Assembly (NCBI RefSeq): GCF_047556435.1
Contig: NZ_CP180210.1
Location: 3,534,001-3,598,000, forward strand
Direction: 5' to 3'
From: Alteromonas sp047556435
GTDB lineage: Bacteria; Pseudomonadota; Gammaproteobacteria; Enterobacterales; Alteromonadaceae
DNA length: 64,000 nt
Under the pieces are notes generated by a model, which searched no databases, was not told the origin of the DNA, and worked only from the letters and a program-made list of their open reading frames with translations. This document shows, piece after piece, positions 42,489-51,377 of the stretch (the stretch's first letter is position 1; each line of letters opens with the position of its first letter). The position numbers and the translations under genes are program-made.

Positions 42489-43913
42489 ATGACCAAGAAG
42501 ACGGCAAAAAACACCACCCCGAAGTATCAGTTTGACGCCATTGTTATCGGCACCGGCCCCGGTGGAGAAGGTGTTGCAATGCAGCTGGCCAAGGCAGGAA
42601 AAAATGTAGCGGTAGTGGAACGATATGAGGCAGTTGGCGGTGGTTGTACGCACTGGGGAACCATTCCCTCAAAGGCGCTACGTCATTCAGTGAGCCGTCT
42701 CATTGAATACAACACCACGCCACTTTTCGCAGATAATCGAGTGAGCCGCAATTTGACGTTCGCGGAAATTATGAAACATGCCAGTGGCGTGATCAGTGCG
42801 CAGACCCGACTTCGCTCCTCTTTTTATGACAGAAATCGGGTAACCCTATACCATGGCGAAGCCAGCTTCATTGACGCCAATACTCTGGAAATTATCAGGG
42901 CTGATGGCTCCCGCGATACCATTACTGCGAGCCAAATTGCCATCGCCACTGGTTCCCGACCTTATACCCCCTCAGATATAGACTTTAGCCATCCTCGTAT
43001 TTACAACTCTGATACTATTTTGTCGCTGGATCACGATCCTAAATCCATCATCATTTATGGTGCGGGCGTCATTGGGTCAGAATATGCCAGTATATTCCGG
43101 GGCATGGGTGTAAAAGTTGATTTGGTAAATATGCGCGACCGACTTTTGTCCTTTCTGGATACCGAGATTTCTGACGCCCTCAGTTATCATTTATGGAACA
43201 ACGGCGTTGTGATTCGAAATACCGAGTCATATAAGTCAGTCGAAGGTAAAGATGATTGTGTGATCCTAAACCTGGAGTCAGGGAAGCGTATGAAAGCCGA
43301 CTGTCTGCTTTTCGCTAATGGCAGAACCGGCAATACCGATATGCTAAATCTAGCCAATGTCGGCATCAAGGCTGACTCGCGTGGCCAGGTAAACGTAAAC
43401 AAAAACTATCAGACTGAGGTAGAGAATATTTATGCTGTAGGTGACGTCATCGGCTACCCCAGTCTTGCGTCTGCCGCTTATAATCAAGGCCGCTTTGCTG
43501 CCGAAGCGATGTTGCAGGGAGAAACGCACTCTGCCCTTGTTGAAGATATCCCCACGGGGATATATACGATCCCGGAAATTAGTTCAGTAGGAAAAACGGA
43601 GCAGGAATTAACCCAGGCGAAGGTGCCCTATGAAGTGGGGCGGGCGCAGTTTAAGCATCTGGCCCGGGCGCAAATAGCGTCAACTCAGGTAGGAAGCCTG
43701 AAAATTCTGTTTCATCGTGAAACCAAAGAAGTGCTGGGTATTCACTGCTTTGGAGAGCGAGCCTCCGAGATTGTCCATATCGGACAGGCAATTATGCAGC
43801 AAAAGAACGGGGGAAACACAATAGACTATTTTGTAAATACCACGTTTAACTATCCCACAATGGCTGAAGCTTATCGGGTGGCGGCGTTAAACGGACTCAA
43901 TCGAATTTTTTAG
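42489..43913 (+). CDS. sthA: Soluble pyridine nucleotide transhydrogenase
   Basis: A 474-aa flavoprotein of the disulfide-reductase family. The FAD-binding GTGPGGEG lies near the N-terminus. The former redox-active site reads CTHWGTIPSKALRH, the SthA form in which the usual pair of Cys is not present. The NAD-binding stretch is YGAGVIGSEYAS, and the C-terminal dimer interface follows. The enzyme re-oxidises NADPH with NAD+. Monocistronic; a bidirectional terminator follows at 44091. Confidence 0.96.
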   Translation: MTKKTAKNTTPKYQFDAIVIGTGPGGEGVAMQLAKAGKNVAVVERYEAVGGGCTHWGTIPSKALRHSVSRLIEYNTTPLFADNRVSRNLTFAEIMKHASGVISAQTRLRSSFYDRNRVTLYHGEASFIDANTLEIIRADGSRDTITASQIAIATGSRPYTPSDIDFSHPRIYNSDTILSLDHDPKSIIIYGAGVIGSEYASIFRGMGVKVDLVNMRDRLLSFLDTEISDALSYHLWNNGVVIRNTESYKSVEGKDDCVILNLESGKRMKADCLLFANGRTGNTDMLNLANVGIKADSRGQVNVNKNYQTEVENIYAVGDVIGYPSLASAAYNQGRFAAEAMLQGETHSALVEDIPTGIYTIPEISSVGKTEQELTQAKVPYEVGRAQFKHLARAQIASTQVGSLKILFHRETKEVLGIHCFGERASEIVHIGQAIMQQKNGGNTIDYFVNTTFNYPTMAEAYRVAALNGLNRIF

Positions 43914-44090
43914 TCTGTTACTACTTATGCAGCGCCACAGAGGGTCTGTTAACGATAACAAAGATATTGTTACCGGTTTCTGTTGTCACGCTGGATGGAG
44001 ACACTGGCTTTGCCCAAGATCGAAGAGAATTACACACCATCTGTGGCGTAATTAAATGAAACAATAGATTAAAGGCCTAGATTTAATACA

Positions 44091-44116
44091 AAAAAACCGG
44101 CAATACGCCGGTTTTT
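44091..44116. terminator. Bidirectional terminator
   Basis: AAAAAACCGGC / GCCGGTTTTT stem-loop between convergent genes sthA and the small secreted protein gene. Confidence 0.88.
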
Positions 44117-44136
44117 ATTACAAGCTTACTAAATGC

Positions 44137-44451
44137 TTATTTGCGGTTTGCCGCCAGAGTATTTAACGCATTTAATGCTTCTCTGTGCGCAACGATATCA
44201 ATTTGCATTTTTTCCTGGTCGAACGTCATGGTAGCAATAGCATATTGTCCATTGTTATCTTTTGCCATGTTCACCAAGTCAGTTTGTGCATCGCGGAAAC
44301 GAATGTTATTGCTGATTTTGTCAGACATACATTGGTTATTCATTTCGAACGTTTTAGCATCCATACAATCGAAAAGCTGGTTTTCGCCAGATTCCGCATG
44401 CGCAACACCAAAAGCTGATAGCATTGCTAAGCCTAGTACTACTTTACGCAT
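44137..44451 (-). CDS. Small secreted protein of unknown function (104 aa)
   Basis: Signal peptide MRKVVLGLAMLSAFGVAHA followed by a mature 85-residue, mostly helical protein with two Cys (FDCMD and NQCMSD), 13 residues apart, able to form a disulfide. A good AGGAGG-like site (AGGAGGAAAGAC) precedes the ATG. No family recognised. The gene is divergent from the UDG gene and ends at a bidirectional terminator. Confidence 0.75.
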   Translation of the reverse strand: MRKVVLGLAMLSAFGVAHAESGENQLFDCMDAKTFEMNNQCMSDKISNNIRFRDAQTDLVNMAKDNNGQYAIATMTFDQEKMQIDIVAHREALNALNTLAANRK

Positions 44452-44570
44452 GTCTTTCCTCCTGTGGTACAGTACCTATTACTGTTATGTATTAAGATAC
44501 AGTAAAAACGCCAGTTGGTCAATTTTAGATCACAGCAATATGACAGAAGTGTGACAGTGAGTGAAGTATT

Positions 44571-45179
44571 GTGAGATTTACTGAAAAAAATTTCGACAGA
44601 CTGATAAAGGAAGTCAGGCAATGCAGGCTTTGTGAAGCACATTTGCCTTATGACCCGAATCCTGTGCTGGCTGCGTCTGCAGCGTCAAGGCTGATACTCA
44701 TAGGTCAGGCCCCCGGCATTAAAGCTCACCAGTCATCCACGCCATGGAACGATGCCAGTGGAAACCGATTACGGGACTGGCTGGGTATAGAATTCAATAC
44801 GTTTTATAATGCGCAATACGTATCCTTGGTACCCATGGGCTTCTGCTTTCCCGGTTACGTTCGGGGCGCGGATGCTCCCCCCAGAAAAGAATGCGCCCCC
44901 ACTTGGCATGAGCGCTTGCTACGCTGCATATCGCCTCAACTGACTGTGCTAATTGGACGCTACGCGCAACAGTATTACTTACCGTCGTACCCTACTCTGA
45001 CACAAGCGGTAAAAGAGCAGAACACCCCTGAAGCCACACTAATGGTATTGCCCCATCCGTCGGGAAGAAATAATCGCTGGTTACGACAAAATCCTTGGTT
45101 CATTGAAACCACATTACCATTATTAAAAAATAAAGTTCGTAGCCTGCGCTTCGAGAGCCATAATTCCTTATCATCCTGA
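44571..45179 (+). CDS. Uracil-DNA glycosylase-superfamily protein
   Basis: A 202-aa protein with a GTG start. The motif LIGQAPGIKAHQSSTPW corresponds to UDG motif 1, and PHPSGRNNRWLRQNPWF to the C-terminal DNA-binding motif. Cys18, Cys21, Cys108 and Cys119 (C-x2-C-x86-C-x10-C) resemble the four-Cys Fe-S pattern of family 4 UDGs. It may remove damaged bases or be a divergent member with another role. Monocistronic. Confidence 0.85.
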   Translation: MRFTEKNFDRLIKEVRQCRLCEAHLPYDPNPVLAASAASRLILIGQAPGIKAHQSSTPWNDASGNRLRDWLGIEFNTFYNAQYVSLVPMGFCFPGYVRGADAPPRKECAPTWHERLLRCISPQLTVLIGRYAQQYYLPSYPTLTQAVKEQNTPEATLMVLPHPSGRNNRWLRQNPWFIETTLPLLKNKVRSLRFESHNSLSS

Positions 45180-45255
45180 TGCCGCCTCTTTGCGACACAT
45201 TCAGTTGATCATTGCTCTCTGTGCATCTGTTAGCAAGGTGCGTTAAGCACAACCA

Positions 45256-47481
45256 TTACTGTCTCGATTTTAAAAACGTCATCACATCATCAAACGGCAT
45301 GGGTTTAGCAAACAGGTACCCCTGTGCCTCTTCGCAGCCAAGTTTAATCATATAGCTGGCCTGCTCACGTTTTTCCACACCTTCAGCAATCGTTGTCAGC
45401 CCCAGTTTATTACCAAGTGTCACTATGGTTTCAGCGATAACTGCATTTCTGTCCGGGGAAATGTCACTCACAAACGAACGATCCACCTTTAGTCTGTCCA
45501 GAGGCAGTTGTTGCAGATAGCTCATTGATGAAAAGCCGGTACCAAAGTCATCGATAGCAATTGCCACACCATGTTCTTTCAGTGCCCGCAGTGCATCAAT
45601 AACGATTTGCGGCTCGTCCATCACCACGCTTTCTGTAATTTCAAGCTCCAGTCTTCTGGGATCGCAATTACAGGTGGCAAGTGCGCCTTTGACTTTATCC
45701 ACGAAGCAGCGATCGCGGAACTGCGGGATTGAAATATTGACAGCAACACGCAAATCATCGTATCCCGCTGCAGTGAGCTGCTGAATACGCCGACAGGATT
45801 CTTCAAGTACCCATTGCCCGATGTCCACGATTAATCCTGAATATTCAGCCAGTGGCACAAAGACCGCGGGCGAGATAAAGTTGCCCTCGCCATCAGGCCA
45901 ACGCAGCAGCCCCTCCATGCCAATCACTTTTTCACTCACCAAATCCACTTGTGGCTGGAACCATAACTCCAGTTTTCGGTCAGCAAAATCATTTCGCAGG
46001 CGTCGGATCAAATTCAGGCGCCACGCGGTTTTCTCTTCAATTTCTGGGGCAAAGTATTCGAAGTTGTCAGCGATATTTTTCTTCGCGCGGTTCAACGCAA
46101 TGTTAGTCCGTTTCAGAATATCCAGACCAACATTGCGTTGCCCCTCCAACTTGCAAAAGCCGATGGTTACGTTTACCGGTAACGTATGATCACCGGCCTG
46201 AAACGAGGACTGAAACACGCGGTTGATATTTTCCGGATTTACCAGCGACGCATCACCAATAACACCAAAAACATCTCCGCCAATTCGGGCACATTTTACG
46301 GAGCGCTCGAAGTGCGTTTCAAGGCGTTGCGCTATCGCCTTGAGTAATTCGTTGCCAGCATCCTGACCTAACCCATCGTTGATATCTGAGAAATGATTCA
46401 CATCGACCAGCGCGACGATGGGCGATTCCGTCTTATGCAGGTGCGGCCGGTCCAGCATATTTATGAATTCATTACGGTTAGGCAGTCGCGTCAGATAGTC
46501 TCTAAATGCCGCGTTACGTAACTCATGAAACAAATTCACGTTTTCGTAACCCACAGAAATACTGGATAAAAATACTTCCAGCAACGTCCTGTCCATTTTG
46601 CTGATTTCGCGACTCATGTTCACATAAACCGCAGCTTCAAAACCCGAGCTGTTAATATACAGAATAGAACAGTTTGGCTCGTAAATGTGGCGCTTCAAAC
46701 GCAAACAACGATTCACATGTTCAATGATTTCGTCGTTATGAATATTCTCAATCGGCTCATTTATAAACGAGGCGAAATCTCCGGCCGCGCCAAGCACATA
46801 TACACCGTCGTCATCCCGGTCAACGACAGAGCCAGCCTTTGCACAAACTAACCCTTCCGCTTCCAGGCCTATCAGTGAACTTATTTGCGTAACGACGCCT
46901 TCACAAAATCCCTTAACCGAATGCTCTTCAAGCAAATTTGCTGACGAAGAAATGATTTTCTGGAGGCCAAGGCGACTTTGATTAATGGTAAGGATTTGCT
47001 GATAAGAGCGCAGTGACGAGATGACCGTGGTCATAAGCTTACCGCGGGTTAGCTCTGTTTTGGTTTTGTAATCGTTTATGTCATAGGTTTTAATGACATG
47101 TTCTTCAGGCGCGTAACCAGGTTGCCCTGTACGCAAGATGATTCTCGGCTCTGGTAGCTCCAGCTTTTCCCGCAAGTAGGTGACAACATCAAAGCCGGCG
47201 TCGTCAGTTTCCATTACGACATCCAGCAGAATAATTGCGATTTCTCTGCCGTATTCGTTAAGGATCTCTTTTGCGTGCTCACCAGAGTAAGCATGTAAAA
47301 AATTTAGCTTCCTGTCGCTGACGATAAGGTCAGAAAGGGCCAGGCGCGTAACGGTGTGAATTTCCTCATCGTCGTCGACGATCAGGATATTCCAGGTTTT
47401 ATAAACCTTCGTATCAAGTTCCGTGTGTCCATCTTCGTCCAGGAAGATTAGCTCATCATTTTCATAGCCAGCCGACGACAT
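45256..47481 (-). CDS. Response regulator REC-DUF3369-GGDEF-EAL
   Basis: A 741-aa paralogue of the regulator at 38224. The receiver has AIILLDVVMETDDAG. DUF3369 follows, then a GGDEF domain in which the motif reads GGDVF, probably inactive as a cyclase, and an EAL domain with EGLLRW, LEITESVVMDEP, IDDFGTGFSSM and AEGVE, probably active as phosphodiesterase. No kinase is adjacent; the kinase at 40503 might serve both. Divergent from the TIGR03899 gene. Confidence 0.93.
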   Translation of the reverse strand: MSSAGYENDELIFLDEDGHTELDTKVYKTWNILIVDDDEEIHTVTRLALSDLIVSDRKLNFLHAYSGEHAKEILNEYGREIAIILLDVVMETDDAGFDVVTYLREKLELPEPRIILRTGQPGYAPEEHVIKTYDINDYKTKTELTRGKLMTTVISSLRSYQQILTINQSRLGLQKIISSSANLLEEHSVKGFCEGVVTQISSLIGLEAEGLVCAKAGSVVDRDDDGVYVLGAAGDFASFINEPIENIHNDEIIEHVNRCLRLKRHIYEPNCSILYINSSGFEAAVYVNMSREISKMDRTLLEVFLSSISVGYENVNLFHELRNAAFRDYLTRLPNRNEFINMLDRPHLHKTESPIVALVDVNHFSDINDGLGQDAGNELLKAIAQRLETHFERSVKCARIGGDVFGVIGDASLVNPENINRVFQSSFQAGDHTLPVNVTIGFCKLEGQRNVGLDILKRTNIALNRAKKNIADNFEYFAPEIEEKTAWRLNLIRRLRNDFADRKLELWFQPQVDLVSEKVIGMEGLLRWPDGEGNFISPAVFVPLAEYSGLIVDIGQWVLEESCRRIQQLTAAGYDDLRVAVNISIPQFRDRCFVDKVKGALATCNCDPRRLELEITESVVMDEPQIVIDALRALKEHGVAIAIDDFGTGFSSMSYLQQLPLDRLKVDRSFVSDISPDRNAVIAETIVTLGNKLGLTTIAEGVEKREQASYMIKLGCEEAQGYLFAKPMPFDDVMTFLKSRQ

Positions 47482-47615
47482 ATTCTAGATTATCCTCACT
47501 ACCAGTCTATTCATCCTACTCGCCCCTGCAGGAATTGCAAAGTTATCGGGGCAATGCAATAGTGTGAATCTATGCTAACCACCTTGTTGTACCAGCGTTA
47601 CCAAATGAAGTCCAC

Positions 47616-48512
47616 ATGAAGATCACTAACGACAATCTGACATCCGCGCTTAACAAGGTAAACCAAACTGACTCGCAGAAGAAAATTGCGTCGGAGTCGG
47701 CGAAACCGCAGCCACCTAAAACCGAGCCTGCGACGTCATCTAAAGACAAGATGGTATCGCTTTTCTCACGTGTCGGTATTAGCCCAGATATGCCATTAGC
47801 AGACAGTAAGCAAAGAAGGCAGGTCTCTGAGCGTCGCAAGCAAATTCTGGAACTACAGCGGATTGGTAACCTACAGTCTATATTGTCCATCGCGCTTTCC
47901 GTCAGCGTCGCCGAACGCGAAGCAGAGTCTGTAGACCCCGACTGGTTCTTTGCTTTTGCCGCCATGGCAGAGAATATCTATTCACCGGCAATGCAGGAAT
48001 TATGGGGGAAGATTTTTGCTGTTGAAGTGAGTCACCCTGGCAGTTTTTCACTTCGTAGCCTGGAAACACTCCGGGCACTGACACAGCGCGACGCCAAAGT
48101 GTTTGGTAAGGCAGTGTCGATTGCCAGCCGCCGTCAGGGTGATACGGTGCCGCGAATACTGGTGGGATATCACCAACGTAAAAACTGGTGGTCATTGCTC
48201 GCAAGACCAGCGCCAGCACAGCTTAACCTTTCGGTATACGGCCTGTCTTACCCTGACTTGCTCGCACTCATTGACATGAAGCTTATATTTTCCAGCGAAA
48301 TTGAAAGTGGAGAATTCCAGCCAGGGCAACAAACACATTGGCGCTGCGGTGCGGAGAATTTCACACTGCAGGCGAAACAACCCGGCACGGCGCTGGTGTA
48401 TTACAAATTCACAGCGGTAGGTGCCGAATTATATAAGCTGGTCGCTCGTCATGATAATAGCCAGTATGTGGAAGCATTACGACAGACTCTCTCCCCGGCT
48501 TTCGAGATATAG
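47616..48512 (+). CDS. TIGR03899-family protein
   Basis: A 298-aa soluble protein. The first ~60 residues are Lys/Pro/Ser-rich and disordered. The conserved part begins at RRQVSERRKQILELQRIGNLQ and continues through DPDWFFAFAAMAENIYSPAMQELWGKI, then a C-terminal winged-helix-like region (SYPDLLALIDMKLI). This is the TIGR03899 pattern found in Vibrio and Alteromonas relatives; its function is unknown. Confidence 0.75.
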   Translation: MKITNDNLTSALNKVNQTDSQKKIASESAKPQPPKTEPATSSKDKMVSLFSRVGISPDMPLADSKQRRQVSERRKQILELQRIGNLQSILSIALSVSVAEREAESVDPDWFFAFAAMAENIYSPAMQELWGKIFAVEVSHPGSFSLRSLETLRALTQRDAKVFGKAVSIASRRQGDTVPRILVGYHQRKNWWSLLARPAPAQLNLSVYGLSYPDLLALIDMKLIFSSEIESGEFQPGQQTHWRCGAENFTLQAKQPGTALVYYKFTAVGAELYKLVARHDNSQYVEALRQTLSPAFEI

Positions 48513-48919
48513 CAGGCGTTTTAATACTTCTGTGATGAGGCGAAAACTGGTACCCGCCGGTGCGTTGGGTTAATACTTCAGAGATAAGCGGGAGTGAATA
48601 TGAAGCCAGTACGCAACCTCTCAACTGAAACAGAGGCCGGCTGGCAAAATGATTAAGACGTTAGAGGTTGGGGAGGATGCGAGCAGGTCTAAGGTTGCCC
48701 ATGCGTACTGCTAAGTGACTCAACAAGGCTGTCTTTTGCAAGACTACCGGGGCAAGTTAAAAAAGACCAACCATGAGTAGCTGCCTGGCGATGTGCCCCG
48801 AAAAGCGGGCCCTGAGCGCACGATTTACTGGCAAAGGCTACTGGCATTACCCGCGAATCCTGCCTTGCAACTGCATACTTCAGGACTCGCTGAGTAACTA
48901 ACGCTTTTTCACATCTTCC
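48513..48919. other. Intergenic region between convergent genes
   Basis: This 407-nt region lies between the ends of the TIGR03899 gene and cysH. No coding frame, tRNA or clear terminator was recognised. Confidence 0.4.
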
Positions 48920-49666
48920 TTAGATACCGTCACCAAATTCATGCAGGCCACACTCACGCTTCAATCCGAAGAAACGGGTATCCTGTTCACTCATACCTTC
49001 CTCCAACGACTGCGTAGTATGCCAGTCGCCAATAGAGACATAGCCCTGTTCCCATAGCGGGTGATAAGGAAGGTCATTGTCTTTCAGGTAGTAGTGTAGA
49101 TCCTTATTGCTCCAGTCGATGATAGGATACAGCTTAAACTGCCCTCCCACTTTCTGCAGCACCGGCAGCTTCTCGCGGGAGTCTGACTGGCTACGGCGTA
49201 AACCGGCAAACCAGGTCCCTGCGTCAAGCTCACTCAGGGCGCGTTGCATGGGCTCTACCTTGTTCATGCGGTTGTATTTCTCGATGCCATCAACGCCCTG
49301 CTCCCACAAACGACCAAAACGTGCTTCCTGCCAGGCAGCGGAAACCTCTGCACGATACACATGCAGGTTCAGCCCCAGCTTGTCTGTTAACGTATCGACA
49401 AACCCATAAGTTTCCGGGAACAAATAGCCGGTGTCTGTCAGCACCACCGGAATATCCGGTTTCACCTGCGTGAGCAAATGAAGCATTACCGCAGACTGTG
49501 CACCGAAACTTGACGAGACAATATGCTTGTCCGGCAGGTTATCTAATGCCCAGGCAATACGCTCCTGCGCTGACATTTTTTCAAGTTCAGCATTAATCTG
49601 TTCAATCTGTGCCTGTGTGGTAGACAGAGACAGTGGCTCAGACAATGCAGTAGCTGTGTTAGTCAT
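48920..49666 (-). CDS. cysH: Phosphoadenylyl-sulfate (PAPS) reductase
   Basis: A 248-aa reductase. The nucleotide-binding segment is SSSFGAQSAVMLHLL, followed by VVLTDTGYLFPETY. The catalytic Cys is in KRECGLHEFG at the C-terminus. The lack of extra Cys pairs fits the thioredoxin-dependent PAPS form without Fe-S cluster. It reduces PAPS to sulfite. The gene overlaps cysI by 8 nt and ends the cysJIH operon. Confidence 0.96.
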   Translation of the reverse strand: MTNTATALSEPLSLSTTQAQIEQINAELEKMSAQERIAWALDNLPDKHIVSSSFGAQSAVMLHLLTQVKPDIPVVLTDTGYLFPETYGFVDTLTDKLGLNLHVYRAEVSAAWQEARFGRLWEQGVDGIEKYNRMNKVEPMQRALSELDAGTWFAGLRRSQSDSREKLPVLQKVGGQFKLYPIIDWSNKDLHYYLKDNDLPYHPLWEQGYVSIGDWHTTQSLEEGMSEQDTRFFGLKRECGLHEFGDGI

Positions 49667-51377
49667 AGAAATCTCTTGCGGAATCGACGACTGGCTTCAC
49701 TACGCCGGCGCGGACCACGAAGTCACCAAAGGCTTCCTTGTCGTTACGCTCGGTTGCCCAGCGGCCAATTAGCTCGTCTAATATGTTAAGAATTTCCTGC
49801 TCACCAATATTCTCTTTGTACATCCGTGGAATACGCGTACCCTCGCGATTCCCACCCAGGTGCAGGTTGTACTTACCAGGGCCTTTTCCGACCAGACCCA
49901 CTTCCGCCAGCATGGCGCGTCCGCAACCATTCGGACAGCCGGTAACACGGAAGATAATGCTGTCAGACGCCACATTGTGCTTAGCTAAAATACCTTCCAA
50001 CTCGGTTACCGCATCGGGCAAGTAACGCTCGGCTTCGGCCATCGCCAGTGGGCACGTTGGAAGAGAGACACAGGCCATAGAATCCAGACGCTGGTTCGAC
50101 GTATCTGGCTGAATTAAGCCATGCTCTTTCGCCAGCGCTTCGATGGTTTCTTTCTGATCCGCAGGCACTCCGGCGATGATCAGGTTCTGGTTGGCCGTCA
50201 AACGGAAGTCCCCTTTATGGATTTTGGCGATTTCCGCACAACCGGTTTTCAGTGTTTTGCCCGGATAGTCCAGGATACGGCCATTCTCGATAAACACGGT
50301 TAAATGGAATTTGCCGTCAATGCCTTCCACCCAGCCAAAACGATCGCCACGTTGGGTAAACTCATAAGGCTTGCTGGGGGCAAAGGTAATGCCTGCACGT
50401 TTTTCCACTTCGGCTTTAAAGTTATCTACACCGACACGCTCCAGCGTGTACTTGGTCTTCGCATTCTTACGGTTGACCCGGTTCCCCCAGTCGCGCTGTG
50501 TGGTCACCACGGCTTCTGCTACGGCAAGCGTATCGCCCAGTGAAATAAACCCGAAGTCATCGGCTTTACGCGGATAGGTAGAATGATCGCCATGGGTCAT
50601 TGCCAGCCCGCCGCCAACCAATACGTTAAAACCTACTAACTTGCCGTTTTCGGCAATGGCGACGAAGTTCAAATCGTTCGCGTGCACATCTACATCATTT
50701 TGCGGCGGGATCACCACGGTAGTTTTAAACTTACGCGGCAAATAGGTATCGCCCAGAATTGGCTCTACCGGCGTTTCAGTGGTTTCAACTTTCTCACCGT
50801 CAAGCCAGATTTCCGCATAAGCGCGGGTTTTTGGCAGCAAGTGTTCGCTGATTTTCTTTGCCCACTCAAAAGCTTCCACGTGAACCTGTGACTCCACCGG
50901 GTTCGAGGTACACAGCACATTCCGGTTTACATCACCGGCGGTGGCGATTGAATCGATGCCGGTTTTATTCAGCGTCTGGTGCATCAGCTTAATATTCGGC
51001 TTCAACACCCCGTGGAACTGAAACGTCTGGCGTGTAGTCAGACGAATGCTGCCATAAATCGAGTGATCTTCAGCAAACTTATCAATAACCAGCCACTGCT
51101 CCGGTGTGATCACACCGCCCGGCAACCGTGCTCGCAACATCACATTGTGCAGCGGTTCCAGCTTTTGCTTGGCACGCTCAGCGCGAATATCCCGATCGTC
51201 CTGCTGATACATACCGTGGAAGCGGATCAACTGGAAGTTGTCGGCAGTAAAACCGCCGGTGAGATCATCTTTTAAGTCTTCTTCAATGGTGCCGCGCAAA
51301 TTACGGCTTTCACGCTTTAAGCGCTCATTGTCAGCCAGCTTGCCTTCGACAACAAAAGGGGATTTATCCTGACTCAT
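49659..51377 (-). CDS. cysI: Sulfite reductase hemoprotein beta subunit
   Basis: A 572-aa protein. The 4Fe-4S/siroheme ligands are in CVSLPTCPLAMAEAERYLPD and TGCPNGCGRAML. Conserved substrate-binding basics occur in the SIRLTTRQTFQFHG region near residues 110-125. It takes electrons from CysJ to reduce sulfite to sulfide. Its start overlaps the cysJ stop by 1 nt and its end overlaps cysH by 8 nt, so the operon is tightly coupled. Confidence 0.97.
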   Translation of the reverse strand: MSQDKSPFVVEGKLADNERLKRESRNLRGTIEEDLKDDLTGGFTADNFQLIRFHGMYQQDDRDIRAERAKQKLEPLHNVMLRARLPGGVITPEQWLVIDKFAEDHSIYGSIRLTTRQTFQFHGVLKPNIKLMHQTLNKTGIDSIATAGDVNRNVLCTSNPVESQVHVEAFEWAKKISEHLLPKTRAYAEIWLDGEKVETTETPVEPILGDTYLPRKFKTTVVIPPQNDVDVHANDLNFVAIAENGKLVGFNVLVGGGLAMTHGDHSTYPRKADDFGFISLGDTLAVAEAVVTTQRDWGNRVNRKNAKTKYTLERVGVDNFKAEVEKRAGITFAPSKPYEFTQRGDRFGWVEGIDGKFHLTVFIENGRILDYPGKTLKTGCAEIAKIHKGDFRLTANQNLIIAGVPADQKETIEALAKEHGLIQPDTSNQRLDSMACVSLPTCPLAMAEAERYLPDAVTELEGILAKHNVASDSIIFRVTGCPNGCGRAMLAEVGLVGKGPGKYNLHLGGNREGTRIPRMYKENIGEQEILNILDELIGRWATERNDKEAFGDFVVRAGVVKPVVDSARDFYD

